Source: Acidobacteriaceae bacterium (GTDB taxonomy: Bacteria; Acidobacteriota; Terriglobia; Terriglobales; Acidobacteriaceae). Taken from it: DNA of 25,867 nt. Within the stretch, counting starts at the first letter, position 1, and the number at the start of each line of letters is the position of its first letter. The stretch spans positions 1 to 25,867 of the forward strand of contig JASHYS010000261.1 in NCBI GenBank assembly GCA_030042915.1, in the 5' to 3' direction. Shown here in pieces: positions 17,614 through 24,159 of the stretch. Position numbers and translations under genes: made by a program. The notes beneath the pieces are model-generated. The model did not search any database. It had not been told where the DNA came from and worked only from the letters and a program-made list of their open reading frames with translations.

Positions 17614-17947
17614 AAACTTCCCGTGGCGCCAATCCCAAGTCGTGTTCTTTCAAGACCCTGCTCGATCCATCTGGTCGCGGCTCTCGCCAGGTTTTGCAAT
17701 CCGGTAAAATGGGTGCATACTGCGAGCAAGGTGCGATTACGCGCCCGCAGTATTTTGGTTGGAGTCTTCCCTTTTTTTGCGCTGATCCCAAGCAGCCTTT
17801 GTCCGCGCAATTTCCTTTTTGAGAGCCGGCCTTCAAGCGGCCAAACCATGCACGCGTGGGGCGTGCACTCAAGCCATTTCTCCCGAACGAACGTCTCTTT
17901 CAATACAGCCGCATTTCCGGGCGGTCGACCGGATGAGGAGACCCTGG
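17614..17947. other. Spacer and leader upstream of the MoxR-type operon
   Basis: This 334-bp region has no gene I can support. It contains a TAAAAT -10-like hexamer at 17705-17710 without a good -35, a T-rich stretch near 17768-17777, a 7-bp perfect hairpin (TGCACGC 17849-17855 with GCGTGCA 17861-17867) about 80 bp before the MoxR start, and a GGCC/GGCC hairpin just upstream of it. These would lie in the leader of the MoxR-VWA transcript. Confidence 0.5.
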
Positions 17948-19534
17948 ATGCCTGCACCCCATCAACTTCCCCAGACGCTGGGCGAACTGCGCGCCAGCTC
18001 GCAATTCCCTGAAGCTCGACTGAAGACGCGCACCGTGAAGGACGAGATGCGCTCGAACCTGATCGCGCGCCTCAAAGCCGGCGAGACCATCTTTCCCGGC
18101 ATCGTGGGCTACGAAGACACGGTGATTCCCCAGATTGTGAATGCGGTTCTGTCAAAGCAGAACTTCATACTGCTGGGACTGCGCGGGCAGGCCAAGAGCC
18201 ACATTCTGCGGGCCCTGACGGCGCTGCTCGACGAGCAGATGCCGTACGTGGCCAGCTGCGAAATTCGCGATCATCCGTACCATCCGCTTTGCCGGCGCTG
18301 CCTGGACCTGACTGCCAGGTGCGGCGACGCCACGCCCATTGCCTGGTTGAAGCGCGAGGCGCGTTACGTTGAAAAGCTGGCCACGCCCGATGTGACTGTT
18401 GCCGATTTGATTGGCGACCTTGATCCCATCAAGGCGGCGCGCGGGGGCGAAAACCTCTCCAGCGAGCTGACGATGCATTACGGATTGCTGCCGCGCGCCA
18501 ACCGCGGCCTGTTCGCCATCAACGAGCTGCCCGACCTGGCCGGCAAGATCCAGGTGGCGCTGTTCAACATCATGCAAGAGGGCGATGTGCAGATCAAAGG
18601 CTATCCGGTGCGCATAGAGCTCGACGTGGCCCTGGTATTCAGCGCCAATCCTGAGGATTACACGGCGCGCGGCAAAATCATTACGCCGCTCAAGGACCGG
18701 ATCGGTTCGGAGATACGCACTCATTACCCCGAGTCGCTGGAAGAAGGCATCGCCATCACCGCGCAGGAGGCATGGGCTGCGCGCGGTGCGGCGCAGGTGG
18801 AGATCCCGCAGTACCTGCGCGAGGTGGTGGAGCAGGTGGCGTTCAGCGCCCGCGAAGACAAGAAAGTAGATAAGCGCAGCGGCGTGAGCCAGCGGCTACC
18901 CATCGCCACTATGGAGCTGGCGGTATCGAATGCGGAGCGGCGCGCACTGCTGACTTCCGATGCGCCAGTGCTGCCGCGCGTGAGCGATATCTACGCGGCG
19001 ATGCCCGGAATCACAGGCAAGCTGGAGCTGGAATACGAGGGGGAGATGCGCGGCGCCGACACCGTGGTGCGCGAGCTGATCCGCGCGGCGGTGGGCAAGA
19101 TTTTCGATCGCTATTTCGGCGGCGCAGACGCGCAGCAGGCCAATACTCAGCAAATTGAGCAGTGGTTCAACCTGGGCGGCACGGTGAAGCTCGACGATAA
19201 CCAGCCGGCGGCCGAGGCGCTGAAGGAGTTGAAGGCCATCCAGGGACTGATCGACAGGCTCTCGCCGCTGGGCGTGAAAGCCGGCGATCCCGCGCCGAAG
19301 GTAGTGGCAGCGGCCGAGTTCCTGCTTGAGGGCCTGGTCGCGCATCGCAAGCTGAGCCGCAATGAACAGCATGGTTTTGCCGCGCAGGAGAACGTGCGGC
19401 TGCGCGAACGCGACCGTGATCGCGAACGAGGGCGTGAGCGCGACGACATCAGCGAGGAGCGCAAGGACCTGGAGATGGAGTACGAGGATTGGGAGCGCGC
19501 GCGGCGCAGGCGCCGCGGCGGAGGCCTGAATTAA
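17948..19534 (+). CDS. MoxR / Mg-chelatase-subunit-I-like AAA+ ATPase
   Basis: 528-residue AAA+ ATPase. Walker A is GLRGQAKS (residues 77-84). The Walker-B position reads LFAINE (Asn192-Glu193, with Asn where Asp is usual), sensor 1 lies near SANPEDYT, and an arginine-containing DRIGSEIRTHYP follows. A Cys/His-rich insert (Cys104, His109, His112, Cys115, Cys118, Cys125) sits between Walker A and B and looks able to bind a metal. The C-terminal 50 residues are a highly charged Arg/Glu/Asp segment. ATG 17948 follows GAGGAG by seven bases; the open frame extends 43 codons further up without a ribosome-binding site. The VWA gene follows, and such pairs form ATP-driven chaperone or metal-insertion complexes. 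The client is unknown. Confidence 0.88.
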   Translation: MPAPHQLPQTLGELRASSQFPEARLKTRTVKDEMRSNLIARLKAGETIFPGIVGYEDTVIPQIVNAVLSKQNFILLGLRGQAKSHILRALTALLDEQMPYVASCEIRDHPYHPLCRRCLDLTARCGDATPIAWLKREARYVEKLATPDVTVADLIGDLDPIKAARGGENLSSELTMHYGLLPRANRGLFAINELPDLAGKIQVALFNIMQEGDVQIKGYPVRIELDVALVFSANPEDYTARGKIITPLKDRIGSEIRTHYPESLEEGIAITAQEAWAARGAAQVEIPQYLREVVEQVAFSAREDKKVDKRSGVSQRLPIATMELAVSNAERRALLTSDAPVLPRVSDIYAAMPGITGKLELEYEGEMRGADTVVRELIRAAVGKIFDRYFGGADAQQANTQQIEQWFNLGGTVKLDDNQPAAEALKELKAIQGLIDRLSPLGVKAGDPAPKVVAAAEFLLEGLVAHRKLSRNEQHGFAAQENVRLRERDRDRERGRERDDISEERKDLEMEYEDWERARRRRRGGGLN

Positions 19535-19609
19535 AACAGGGATTAGCCACCCCACGGACGTAGACCTGTCCGTGGGGGCCCCGGCAGGAAACGAGGGAAC
19601 AGGGATTAG
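19535..19609. repeat. Hairpin element flanked by 12-bp direct repeats
   Basis: AACAGGGATTAG occurs at 19535-19546 and again at 19598-19609. Between them lies a 10-bp perfect stem, CCCCACGGAC (19550-19559) with GTCCGTGGGG (19568-19577), with an eight-base loop and no T-run. The arrangement looks like a small hairpin element with a target-site duplication, lying in the gap between the MoxR and VWA genes. Confidence 0.65.
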
Positions 19610-19630
19610 AAGACAGGGACATAGGGACGA
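19595..19630 (+). repeat. Heptanucleotide array 2, in the MoxR-VWA gap
   Basis: The plus strand reads GGGAACA, GGGATTA, GAAGACA, GGGACATA, GGGACGA. The units are seven bases except one of eight. The purine-rich strand is the sense strand of the operon, and the array ends 23 bp before the VWA start. It belongs to the same family as the arrays at 15694 and 22145. Confidence 0.7.
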
Positions 19631-19653
19631 GGCACAACGGGATTGGTGAACCG

Positions 19654-20889
19654 ATGAAGCGCGTTCATTACACCAAGTACACCGGCGATCTGGCGCAGGA
19701 AATCGATCTCGAGAGCCTGCTGCAGGCGCTTTCCGATTACCTGCTCGACTCGGGCTATTACGATCCCTACAACGGATTTCAGGACCTCGATCATACGCTT
19801 GACGATCTGCGCGAGGCGTTGCGTCGCATTCTTGAGTCGGGCGAAATGTTCGACGACGCAACGCGTGAGCAGTTGCAGCAACTGGCGGCGCAGGGCAAGC
19901 TCGACGAGCTGATCGACCGGCTGATGAAACGCATGGAGCAGGAGAATTATATCTCTTCGTTCGCGCAGGAGGGGCCCACGCGCATCGATGAGGGCAATGG
20001 GCAGACGGGCAACGCCGAGGGCCAGGTCCGTTTCGAAGTAACAGACAAAAGCCTTGACTTTCTTGGGTTCAAAACGCTGCGCGACCTGATGGGCTCGCTG
20101 GGCAAGTCGAGCTTCGGACGGCACGACACGCGGCACTGGGCCACGGGCATCGAAACCGTTGGTGCGTCGCGACGCTACGAGTTCGGCGACACATTGAATC
20201 TCGACACCACAGCCACCCTGAGCTCAGCCATCTCGCGCGAGGGACTCAACCTGCCGCTGAACCTGGAGTACGAAGATTTGCACGTGCACCAGTGCGATTA
20301 CCAGAGCTCGTGCGCCACGGTAGTGCTGCTGGACTGCTCGCACTCCATGATTCTGTATGGCGAGGACCGGTTTACTCCGGCCAAGCGGGTGGCCATGGCG
20401 CTTTCGCACCTCATCCGCACGCAGTACCCCGGTGATTCTCTCTCGCTGGTGCTGTTTCACGATTCTGCCGAGGAGATGCCGGTCTCGCACCTGGCGCGGG
20501 TGAAGGTGGGGCCGTGGCACACCAACACGCGCGAAGGGCTGCGCGTGGCGCAACGCGTGCTGAGCCGCCAGCACAAAGACATGAAGCAGATCGTGATGAT
20601 CACCGACGGCAAGCCCTCGGCGCTCACGCTGCCCGACGGACGAATTTACAAGAATCCCTACGGCCTTGATCCGCTGGTGGTGAGCGAGACGCTGGAAGAA
20701 GTGGCGCGCTGCAAGCGGTCGAACGTAATGATCAACACATTCATGCTGGCTTCGGACTTCGGGCTGGTGCAGTTTGTGCACAAAGTTTCGGAGATGTGCC
20801 GCGGCAAGGCGTACTTTACCACGCCGGCCACGCTGGGTCAGTATCTGTTGATGGATTACATGCAGCGCAAGTCGAGAACCATCCACTGA
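19654..20889 (+). CDS. VWA-domain protein partner of the MoxR ATPase (ChlD/CoxE-like)
   Basis: 411-residue cytoplasmic protein with a C-terminal von Willebrand factor A domain (about residues 220-400). The MIDAS metal site is complete: DCSHS (227-231), a Thr near residue 290 in WHTNT, and the Asp of MITDGK (318). The N-terminal 200 residues are helical and acidic, with no recognised domain. MoxR-type ATPases and VWA proteins encoded side by side act together in remodelling or metal-insertion complexes (established for Mg-chelatase ChlI/ChlD and several MoxR systems). ATG 19654 is preceded by GGTGA. The gap to the ATPase gene is 119 bp and is filled by the hairpin element and heptad array. The next gene is convergent. 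Confidence 0.88.
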   Translation: MKRVHYTKYTGDLAQEIDLESLLQALSDYLLDSGYYDPYNGFQDLDHTLDDLREALRRILESGEMFDDATREQLQQLAAQGKLDELIDRLMKRMEQENYISSFAQEGPTRIDEGNGQTGNAEGQVRFEVTDKSLDFLGFKTLRDLMGSLGKSSFGRHDTRHWATGIETVGASRRYEFGDTLNLDTTATLSSAISREGLNLPLNLEYEDLHVHQCDYQSSCATVVLLDCSHSMILYGEDRFTPAKRVAMALSHLIRTQYPGDSLSLVLFHDSAEEMPVSHLARVKVGPWHTNTREGLRVAQRVLSRQHKDMKQIVMITDGKPSALTLPDGRIYKNPYGLDPLVVSETLEEVARCKRSNVMINTFMLASDFGLVQFVHKVSEMCRGKAYFTTPATLGQYLLMDYMQRKSRTIH

Positions 20890-20948
20890 AGGACGAGGCG
20901 CTCCATCGGTCAGCAAAGACCGCGAGACGAGCGCGTTCTCTTAGCGGC

Positions 20949-21812
20949 TCACTGATCGCTTTTGTGTTTCCAGGGTAGAAGGCTGTTGTGCTCTCCGCCG
21001 GTTTCGATAAAGACAAATTTGTTGCCGTCGGGGTCCTGAACGAAGACCAGCTTGTCGTCGCGCTGAGCAATGACGCTCGCGCTTCTCAAAGCATCCGCGG
21101 TGCGGCGTGCATCGGGCACCGGAAACAGAAATTGAGGCATGGAGTTGGGACGCGCGGGATGCAGCTCGATGTGCAAGTCGGGCGCGCCCGGCGCGGTCAG
21201 GCGCACATTGCCGTTCACCTCTTCCGCTTCAAAGCCGAGATCGGAGTAGAACTCCTTCATCGCAGCCCCCTCGCGAACGGGCAGGTCGAAACCAATCAGC
21301 TCAGTGGAAACGCGGCCCATCCCGAGGTGCTGACCGCGGTCGAGCGTGTGGCGTGAGCCGGGCATGTACTGCGTAAACTCGGTGACACGGCCTTCGGGAT
21401 CCATCAGGTGCGAGATGAGGTTGCCGGCCGCAGCCTTCTGTACGGGCGTGGGTTTGAGCCCCGTGGACGCGTAGTACCGCTGCAGCACATTGAGGTCGCC
21501 GACTTCGTAGCAGACGTGCATCCAACCGAGGGATTGCGGGGGATTGGTTTGCGGATAAAGCTCGATAAACTGGTGGTCGTTGATCTTGATAAAAACCTCG
21601 TTGGTTTTGCCGGCGTTGGTCATGGAAAACGCTTCTTCGTAGCCCAGCTTGCCCAGAAACGAGATCTCGCGGTCAAGGTCGCTGACGCGAAACGCGATGT
21701 GTGCGATGCCGATGACGCCCGCATTCGGGGGCGGCGGTTGCGCAACCGAAATCGCCGGCCACGCCGAGGCGAGCGCCAGGATAGCGACCCACCGCATCTT
21801 GATCGTCCTCAT
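20949..21812 (-). CDS. Secreted two-domain VOC-family (glyoxalase-like) protein
   Basis: 287-residue protein with a signal peptide (MRWVAILALASAWPAISVAQ) and two vicinal-oxygen-chelate modules. The first runs from about GVIGIAHIAFRVSDLDREI to RVTEFTQY, the second from TELIGFDLPVREGAAM to PDGNKFVFIET. VOC proteins bind a metal through paired beta-alpha-beta modules and catalyse isomerisation, dioxygenation or lyase reactions. Which applies here is unknown. I took ATG 21812, which has GGAGG eight bases upstream; an ATG at 21833 directly abutting the cupin stop would add seven residues but has no such site. It is the last gene of the kduD operon, so a role in uronate or aromatic by-product handling is possible but unproven. 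Confidence 0.85.
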   Translation of the reverse strand: MRTIKMRWVAILALASAWPAISVAQPPPPNAGVIGIAHIAFRVSDLDREISFLGKLGYEEAFSMTNAGKTNEVFIKINDHQFIELYPQTNPPQSLGWMHVCYEVGDLNVLQRYYASTGLKPTPVQKAAAGNLISHLMDPEGRVTEFTQYMPGSRHTLDRGQHLGMGRVSTELIGFDLPVREGAAMKEFYSDLGFEAEEVNGNVRLTAPGAPDLHIELHPARPNSMPQFLFPVPDARRTADALRSASVIAQRDDKLVFVQDPDGNKFVFIETGGEHNSLLPWKHKSDQ

Positions 21813-21833
21813 TATTTCAACCTCCAGTGCCAT

Positions 21834-22106
21834 TCAGGCTCGGATGGACAAGGCAACTTGCAAACGCCCGCCAGCGTAGTCCTGGCGAAAAGACGCGAAG
21901 AGGTCGAGCACCTTGGAAGGCTCCAAAACCAAGGGCTCGCTGTCGATGCCACCGTCCACGACCAGGCTGTCGCCGGCGCACATTTCCCAGCTCTTGCCCC
22001 GGGACCTGAAGCGGATATGGCCCAGAACTACATACATCGTTTGATGATGGGGATGGCGATGGCGTGCACCTGTCCATCCTTTTTCGAATCTGTGGCGAAC
22101 CAGCAT
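21834..22106 (-). CDS. KdgF-like cupin, N-terminally shortened and lacking one metal ligand
   Basis: 90-residue cupin resembling KdgF, the enzyme that linearises 4,5-unsaturated monouronates from pectin or alginate. Family-like features are VRHRFEKGWTGARHRHPHHQ, YVVLGHIRF, GDSLVV and a LEPSKVLDLFASFRQDY tail. The HxH...Q ligands are present (His16, His18, Gln22), but the position where KdgF normally has its fourth ligand, His before the LE segment, reads DSEPLVLE with no His. The frame stays coding-like for 12 codons upstream of the ATG (reading QEYEEYGSPHL) and then meets a TAG formed by heptad array 3. The natural N-terminus therefore seems lost. Its position after kduD supports the uronate link. 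It may be inactive. Confidence 0.7.
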   Translation of the reverse strand: MLVRHRFEKGWTGARHRHPHHQTMYVVLGHIRFRSRGKSWEMCAGDSLVVDGGIDSEPLVLEPSKVLDLFASFRQDYAGGRLQVALSIRA

Positions 22107-22144
22107 AAGGTGTGGGCTCCCGTACTCTTCGTATTCCTGGCGTC

Positions 22145-22200
22145 GGGCCCCTAGTTCCTAGTCCCTAGTCCCTATTTTCTGTTCCCTGTTGCCTGTTCCC
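22145..22200 (-). repeat. Heptanucleotide array 3, in the kduD-cupin gap
   Basis: The minus strand reads GGGAACA, GGCAACA, GGGAACA, GAAAATA, GGGACTA, GGGACTA, GGAACTA, GGGGCCC: eight consecutive units of exactly seven bases (56 bp). It starts seven bases after the kduD stop codon and runs to the point where the cupin reading frame becomes coding-like. The purine strand is the sense strand of the operon. Confidence 0.88.
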
Positions 22201-22206
22201 CTGCTC

Positions 22207-22974
22207 TTACCGGTTGAGCCAGCCGCCATCGACTACCAGGACGTGGCCGTGCATATAGTCGCTGGCCGCGGAGGCCAGAAATACGGCCGCGCCGGCAAGG
22301 TCGTCTGGCGCGCCCCAGCGGCCGGCCGGAATGCGCTCCAGGATCTGCCGGGCACGCTCCGGATCCTTCCTCAGGGCCTCGGTATTGTCGGTGTCCATGT
22401 AGCCGGGTGCGATGGCATTCACGTTGATTCCTTTCGACGCCCACTCGTTGGCAAAGGCTTTTGTCAGCTGGCCCACACCACCCTTGGTCGCAGCGTAAGC
22501 AGGCACCAGGATGCCGCCCTGAAAAGTGAGCAGCGAGGCGATATTGATGATTTTCCCCGCGCCCTGCGCCAGCATGTGCCGGCCGGCGTGCTGCGTAAGT
22601 CGAAAAACGCTGGAAAGATTCACGTCGATGAGCGCCTTCCAGTCCTCTTCACTATAGTCAGCCGCTGGCGCGCGGCGAATGATGCCTACGTTGTTGACCA
22701 GGATGTCGATTCTGCCAAAGTGGCCGACGGTTTCTTCGATCAGCCTGCGGCAAACCGCAAGCTCGCCCACGTCGCCCGCAAGCGCGATCGAATCAACGCC
22801 CAGAGCAAGGAGCTCTTGCTGCGCGGCTTTGGGGGCAGCGGTGGCGCCGTGGACGGCCACATTGGCGCCCGCCTGCGCCAGAGCTTCGGCTATGGCTGCC
22901 CCCAACCCACGTGAGGAGCCAGTAACCAGCGCATTCTTCCCTTTGAGGCTGAATTTGTCGAGGATCAGGAAAAT
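22207..22974 (-). CDS. kduD: 2-deoxy-D-gluconate 3-dehydrogenase-type SDR (KduD), non-canonical start
   Basis: Cytoplasmic short-chain dehydrogenase matching KduD, which interconverts 2-keto-3-deoxygluconate and 2,5-diketo-3-deoxygluconate using NAD(H) in pectin/uronate catabolism. Seen: an N-terminal LDKFSLKGKNALVTG, cofactor motif TGSSRGLG, VNNVGIIRRAPA, catalytic Ser in INIAS, YAATK (Tyr/Lys) and the C-terminal HGHVLVVDGGWLNR. The only ATG/GTG/TTG start in frame is TTG 22905, inside the cofactor motif, so it cannot be the true start. Candidates are ATT 22974 (AGGA five bases upstream; 255 residues) or CTG 22968 (253 residues, the usual KduD length). It heads an operon with the KdgF-like cupin and the VOC gene. 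Confidence 0.88.
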   Translation of the reverse strand: MFLILDKFSLKGKNALVTGSSRGLGAAIAEALAQAGANVAVHGATAAPKAAQQELLALGVDSIALAGDVGELAVCRRLIEETVGHFGRIDILVNNVGIIRRAPAADYSEEDWKALIDVNLSSVFRLTQHAGRHMLAQGAGKIINIASLLTFQGGILVPAYAATKGGVGQLTKAFANEWASKGINVNAIAPGYMDTDNTEALRKDPERARQILERIPAGRWGAPDDLAGAAVFLASAASDYMHGHVLVVDGGWLNR

Positions 22975-23002
22975 GCAGGTCCTTTCCGGTAGGTTTTTCA
23001 GC

Positions 23003-23209
23003 TTATCCCTCTGTCTCCTTAATTATCTCCGAGCCGATTGCGGGGACCCCTTCGCGGCCGCACGGGCGTCGCGGCAAATCCGGTCGAAGGTCCTCGTATT
23101 CCCGAGCCGCGAGGAAGTAACCATCGATACGGAAATTGGTTAGATGAATAAAAGGCGAAAACACGTCTTCTCCCCTTGCGTCGCAGAATCGGACAATGTC
23201 ATTCTCCAC
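23003..23209 (-). CDS. Possible small hypothetical protein upstream of kduD
   Basis: A 68-codon ORF with GTG start at 23209 and TAA at 23003-23005. It ends 28 bases before the proposed kduD ATT start, so it could be an upstream small gene or a coupled leader ORF. AGG lies close upstream, but the spacing is short. The protein has no recognisable domain, no signal peptide and no membrane segment. GC at third positions is only moderately raised. It may equally be chance reading of a 5' leader. Confidence 0.25.
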   Translation of the reverse strand: MENDIVRFCDARGEDVFSPFIHLTNFRIDGYFLAAREYEDLRPDLPRRPCGREGVPAIGSEIIKETEG

Positions 23210-23232
23210 TTACCTGCCGCCGGTTTCCCTCG

Positions 23233-23324
23233 CCGGTGAGCCTTCCCACAACCTCCCCGCTCCAGCCCTTTCGGGGGGCATGGAACGCGCACTGATGGTG
23301 CGCTGGCGGGGAAGCCCTCACCGG
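23233..23324 (-). ncRNA. Candidate structured RNA (three-way junction) upstream of kduD
   Basis: An 8-bp closing stem (CCGGTGAG 23233-23240 with CTCACCGG 23317-23324) continues into CTTCCC (23242-23247) with GGGAAG (23309-23314). Inside are two hairpins: one at about 23265-23279, and GCGCAC (23287-23292) with GTGCGC (23298-23303). On the minus strand the first hairpin is CCC-GAAA-GGG, a GNRA cap, which favours that strand. The 3' half of the closing stem can instead pair with a CCGG at 23220-23223, giving two exclusive folds. It resembles no riboswitch class I can name. It could also be an interspersed palindromic element. Confidence 0.45.
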
Positions 23325-23407
23325 GCATCGGGTGGGCAGATGCAGAGGATCTTGGCAAGCCGGCCGTTTATGGCAAGCCAGGGAAATTTTCGCGGGGGAG
23401 GGTACTC

Positions 23408-23959
23408 GTGATCCAGGTACAGGATCAAGTTCTCGCTCAAAGCGCGGGATTCGACCAGCAGCGCGAGTCGCTGCGCGTGCGTCCCATGCTGGTGCGCAAC
23501 AGCAGGATTCTGGTCGGCCTCACTTTCCTGGCCAGCGCAGTGGCGCTCGGCCTCTCGATCTGCATGACCTGCGTCGGCTGCGCATACTTGTTCCCGCTAC
23601 ACGCACTCACCTTCGACCGGCTTGCAGCCGCTTCGTTGCTGGCTCTCGGGGCCTGGCTGATGGCCATGAGCTACGTCTTCCTGTTGAGGCAGGGCCGGGT
23701 GCTGGCATTCTGCTCAGTGCTCCTCGACAACTTCGGGGTGCGCTTCAGGCTTGGCGGCACAAGAAATTCCCGCGAAGTTGTGCTGCCTTGGGACGGAATT
23801 GCTGCCGTGCATCACAAGCGGTTTCCACATGGGCAAAAATTCACGGTGCTCAGCACCGACACCAGCACCGTAACCTTCACCTCGAACTGCTTCTACCGCC
23901 CGCGGAAAGTGGCGCGCTTGATCGCCGATGGTGCGGGATTGCCCGTCCTCAGGGGCTAG
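23408..23959 (+). CDS. Small membrane protein of unknown function (bacterial PH-like C-terminal part)
   Basis: 183-residue protein I do not recognise by name. It has an N-terminal cytoplasmic segment, two transmembrane helices (about residues 33-58, ILVGLTFLASAVALGLSIC, and 70-93, AAASLLALGAWLMAMSYVFLL), then a soluble beta-rich region of about 85 residues (LLDNFGVRF, VVLPWDGIAAVHHK, KFTVLSTDTSTVTFTSN). Its layout is like membrane-anchored bacterial PH/YdbT-type domains. Cys-rich residues lie in the loop between the helices (CMTCVGC). GTG 23408 follows a GGAGG five bases upstream. It stands alone between the kduD regulatory region and the hairpin array. Fold assignment is tentative. Confidence 0.7.
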   Translation: MIQVQDQVLAQSAGFDQQRESLRVRPMLVRNSRILVGLTFLASAVALGLSICMTCVGCAYLFPLHALTFDRLAAASLLALGAWLMAMSYVFLLRQGRVLAFCSVLLDNFGVRFRLGGTRNSREVVLPWDGIAAVHHKRFPHGQKFTVLSTDTSTVTFTSNCFYRPRKVARLIADGAGLPVLRG

Positions 23960-24085
23960 AAGACTGGTTGCATCAAGCGGTCGTTAAGGGGCGCGGCTTC
24001 ACGGGCAGCGGGCGAACTGGAAAAACTCAATCTAGCGCGGTTCTGCGCGAGAGTGTTGCCGGCGCGTGATGAGAAAAATGGCCAT
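23960..24085. other. Short spacer after the small membrane protein gene
   Basis: No gene is supported here. An alternate reading frame stays open to 24069 but has no start signal of its own. A small CGCG/CGCG hairpin lies near 24038-24051. The terminator that follows reads on the minus strand. Confidence 0.4.
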
Positions 24086-24120
24086 AAATTGAAAACGCCA
24101 GAGACCGAAGCCTCTGGCGT
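24086..24120 (-). terminator. Rho-independent terminator on the minus strand, at the exit of the hairpin array
   Basis: ACGCCAGAG (24095-24103) pairs perfectly with CTCTGGCGT (24112-24120). On the minus strand the loop adds a G-U and a C-G pair and is capped by a cUUCGg tetraloop, and the stem is followed by TTTCAATTT. On the plus strand the loop is not special and no T-run follows. No protein gene on the minus strand ends here; the only thing upstream is the tandem hairpin array. Confidence 0.8.
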
Positions 24121-24159
24121 CTCAATCTTGATGACCTGATAGTACAGCCGGTGTTGCGT

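Larger units (their letters stand above)
22975..23407. other. Divergent regulatory region between kduD and the small membrane protein gene
   Basis: 433 bp holding, from right to left on the minus strand, a three-way-junction RNA candidate (23233-23324), a possible 68-codon ORF (23003-23209) and an AAGGAG motif near 23015 that has no start codon at a useful distance. A 9-bp direct repeat TGGCAAGCC (23353-23361 and 23371-23379) lies in the leader of the plus-strand gene. No clear sigma70 hexamers were found. Confidence 0.6.

Noticed and set aside
22207..22905. kduD starting at TTG 22905
   Set aside because: This start falls inside the TGSSRGLG cofactor motif and would remove the nucleotide-binding strand, while the upstream frame still matches KduD.
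24086..24120. Terminator for the plus-strand gene 23408-23959
   Set aside because: On the plus strand the stem is followed by CTCAATCTTG, not a T-run, and the loop is CGAA rather than UUCG; the minus-strand reading is clearly better.
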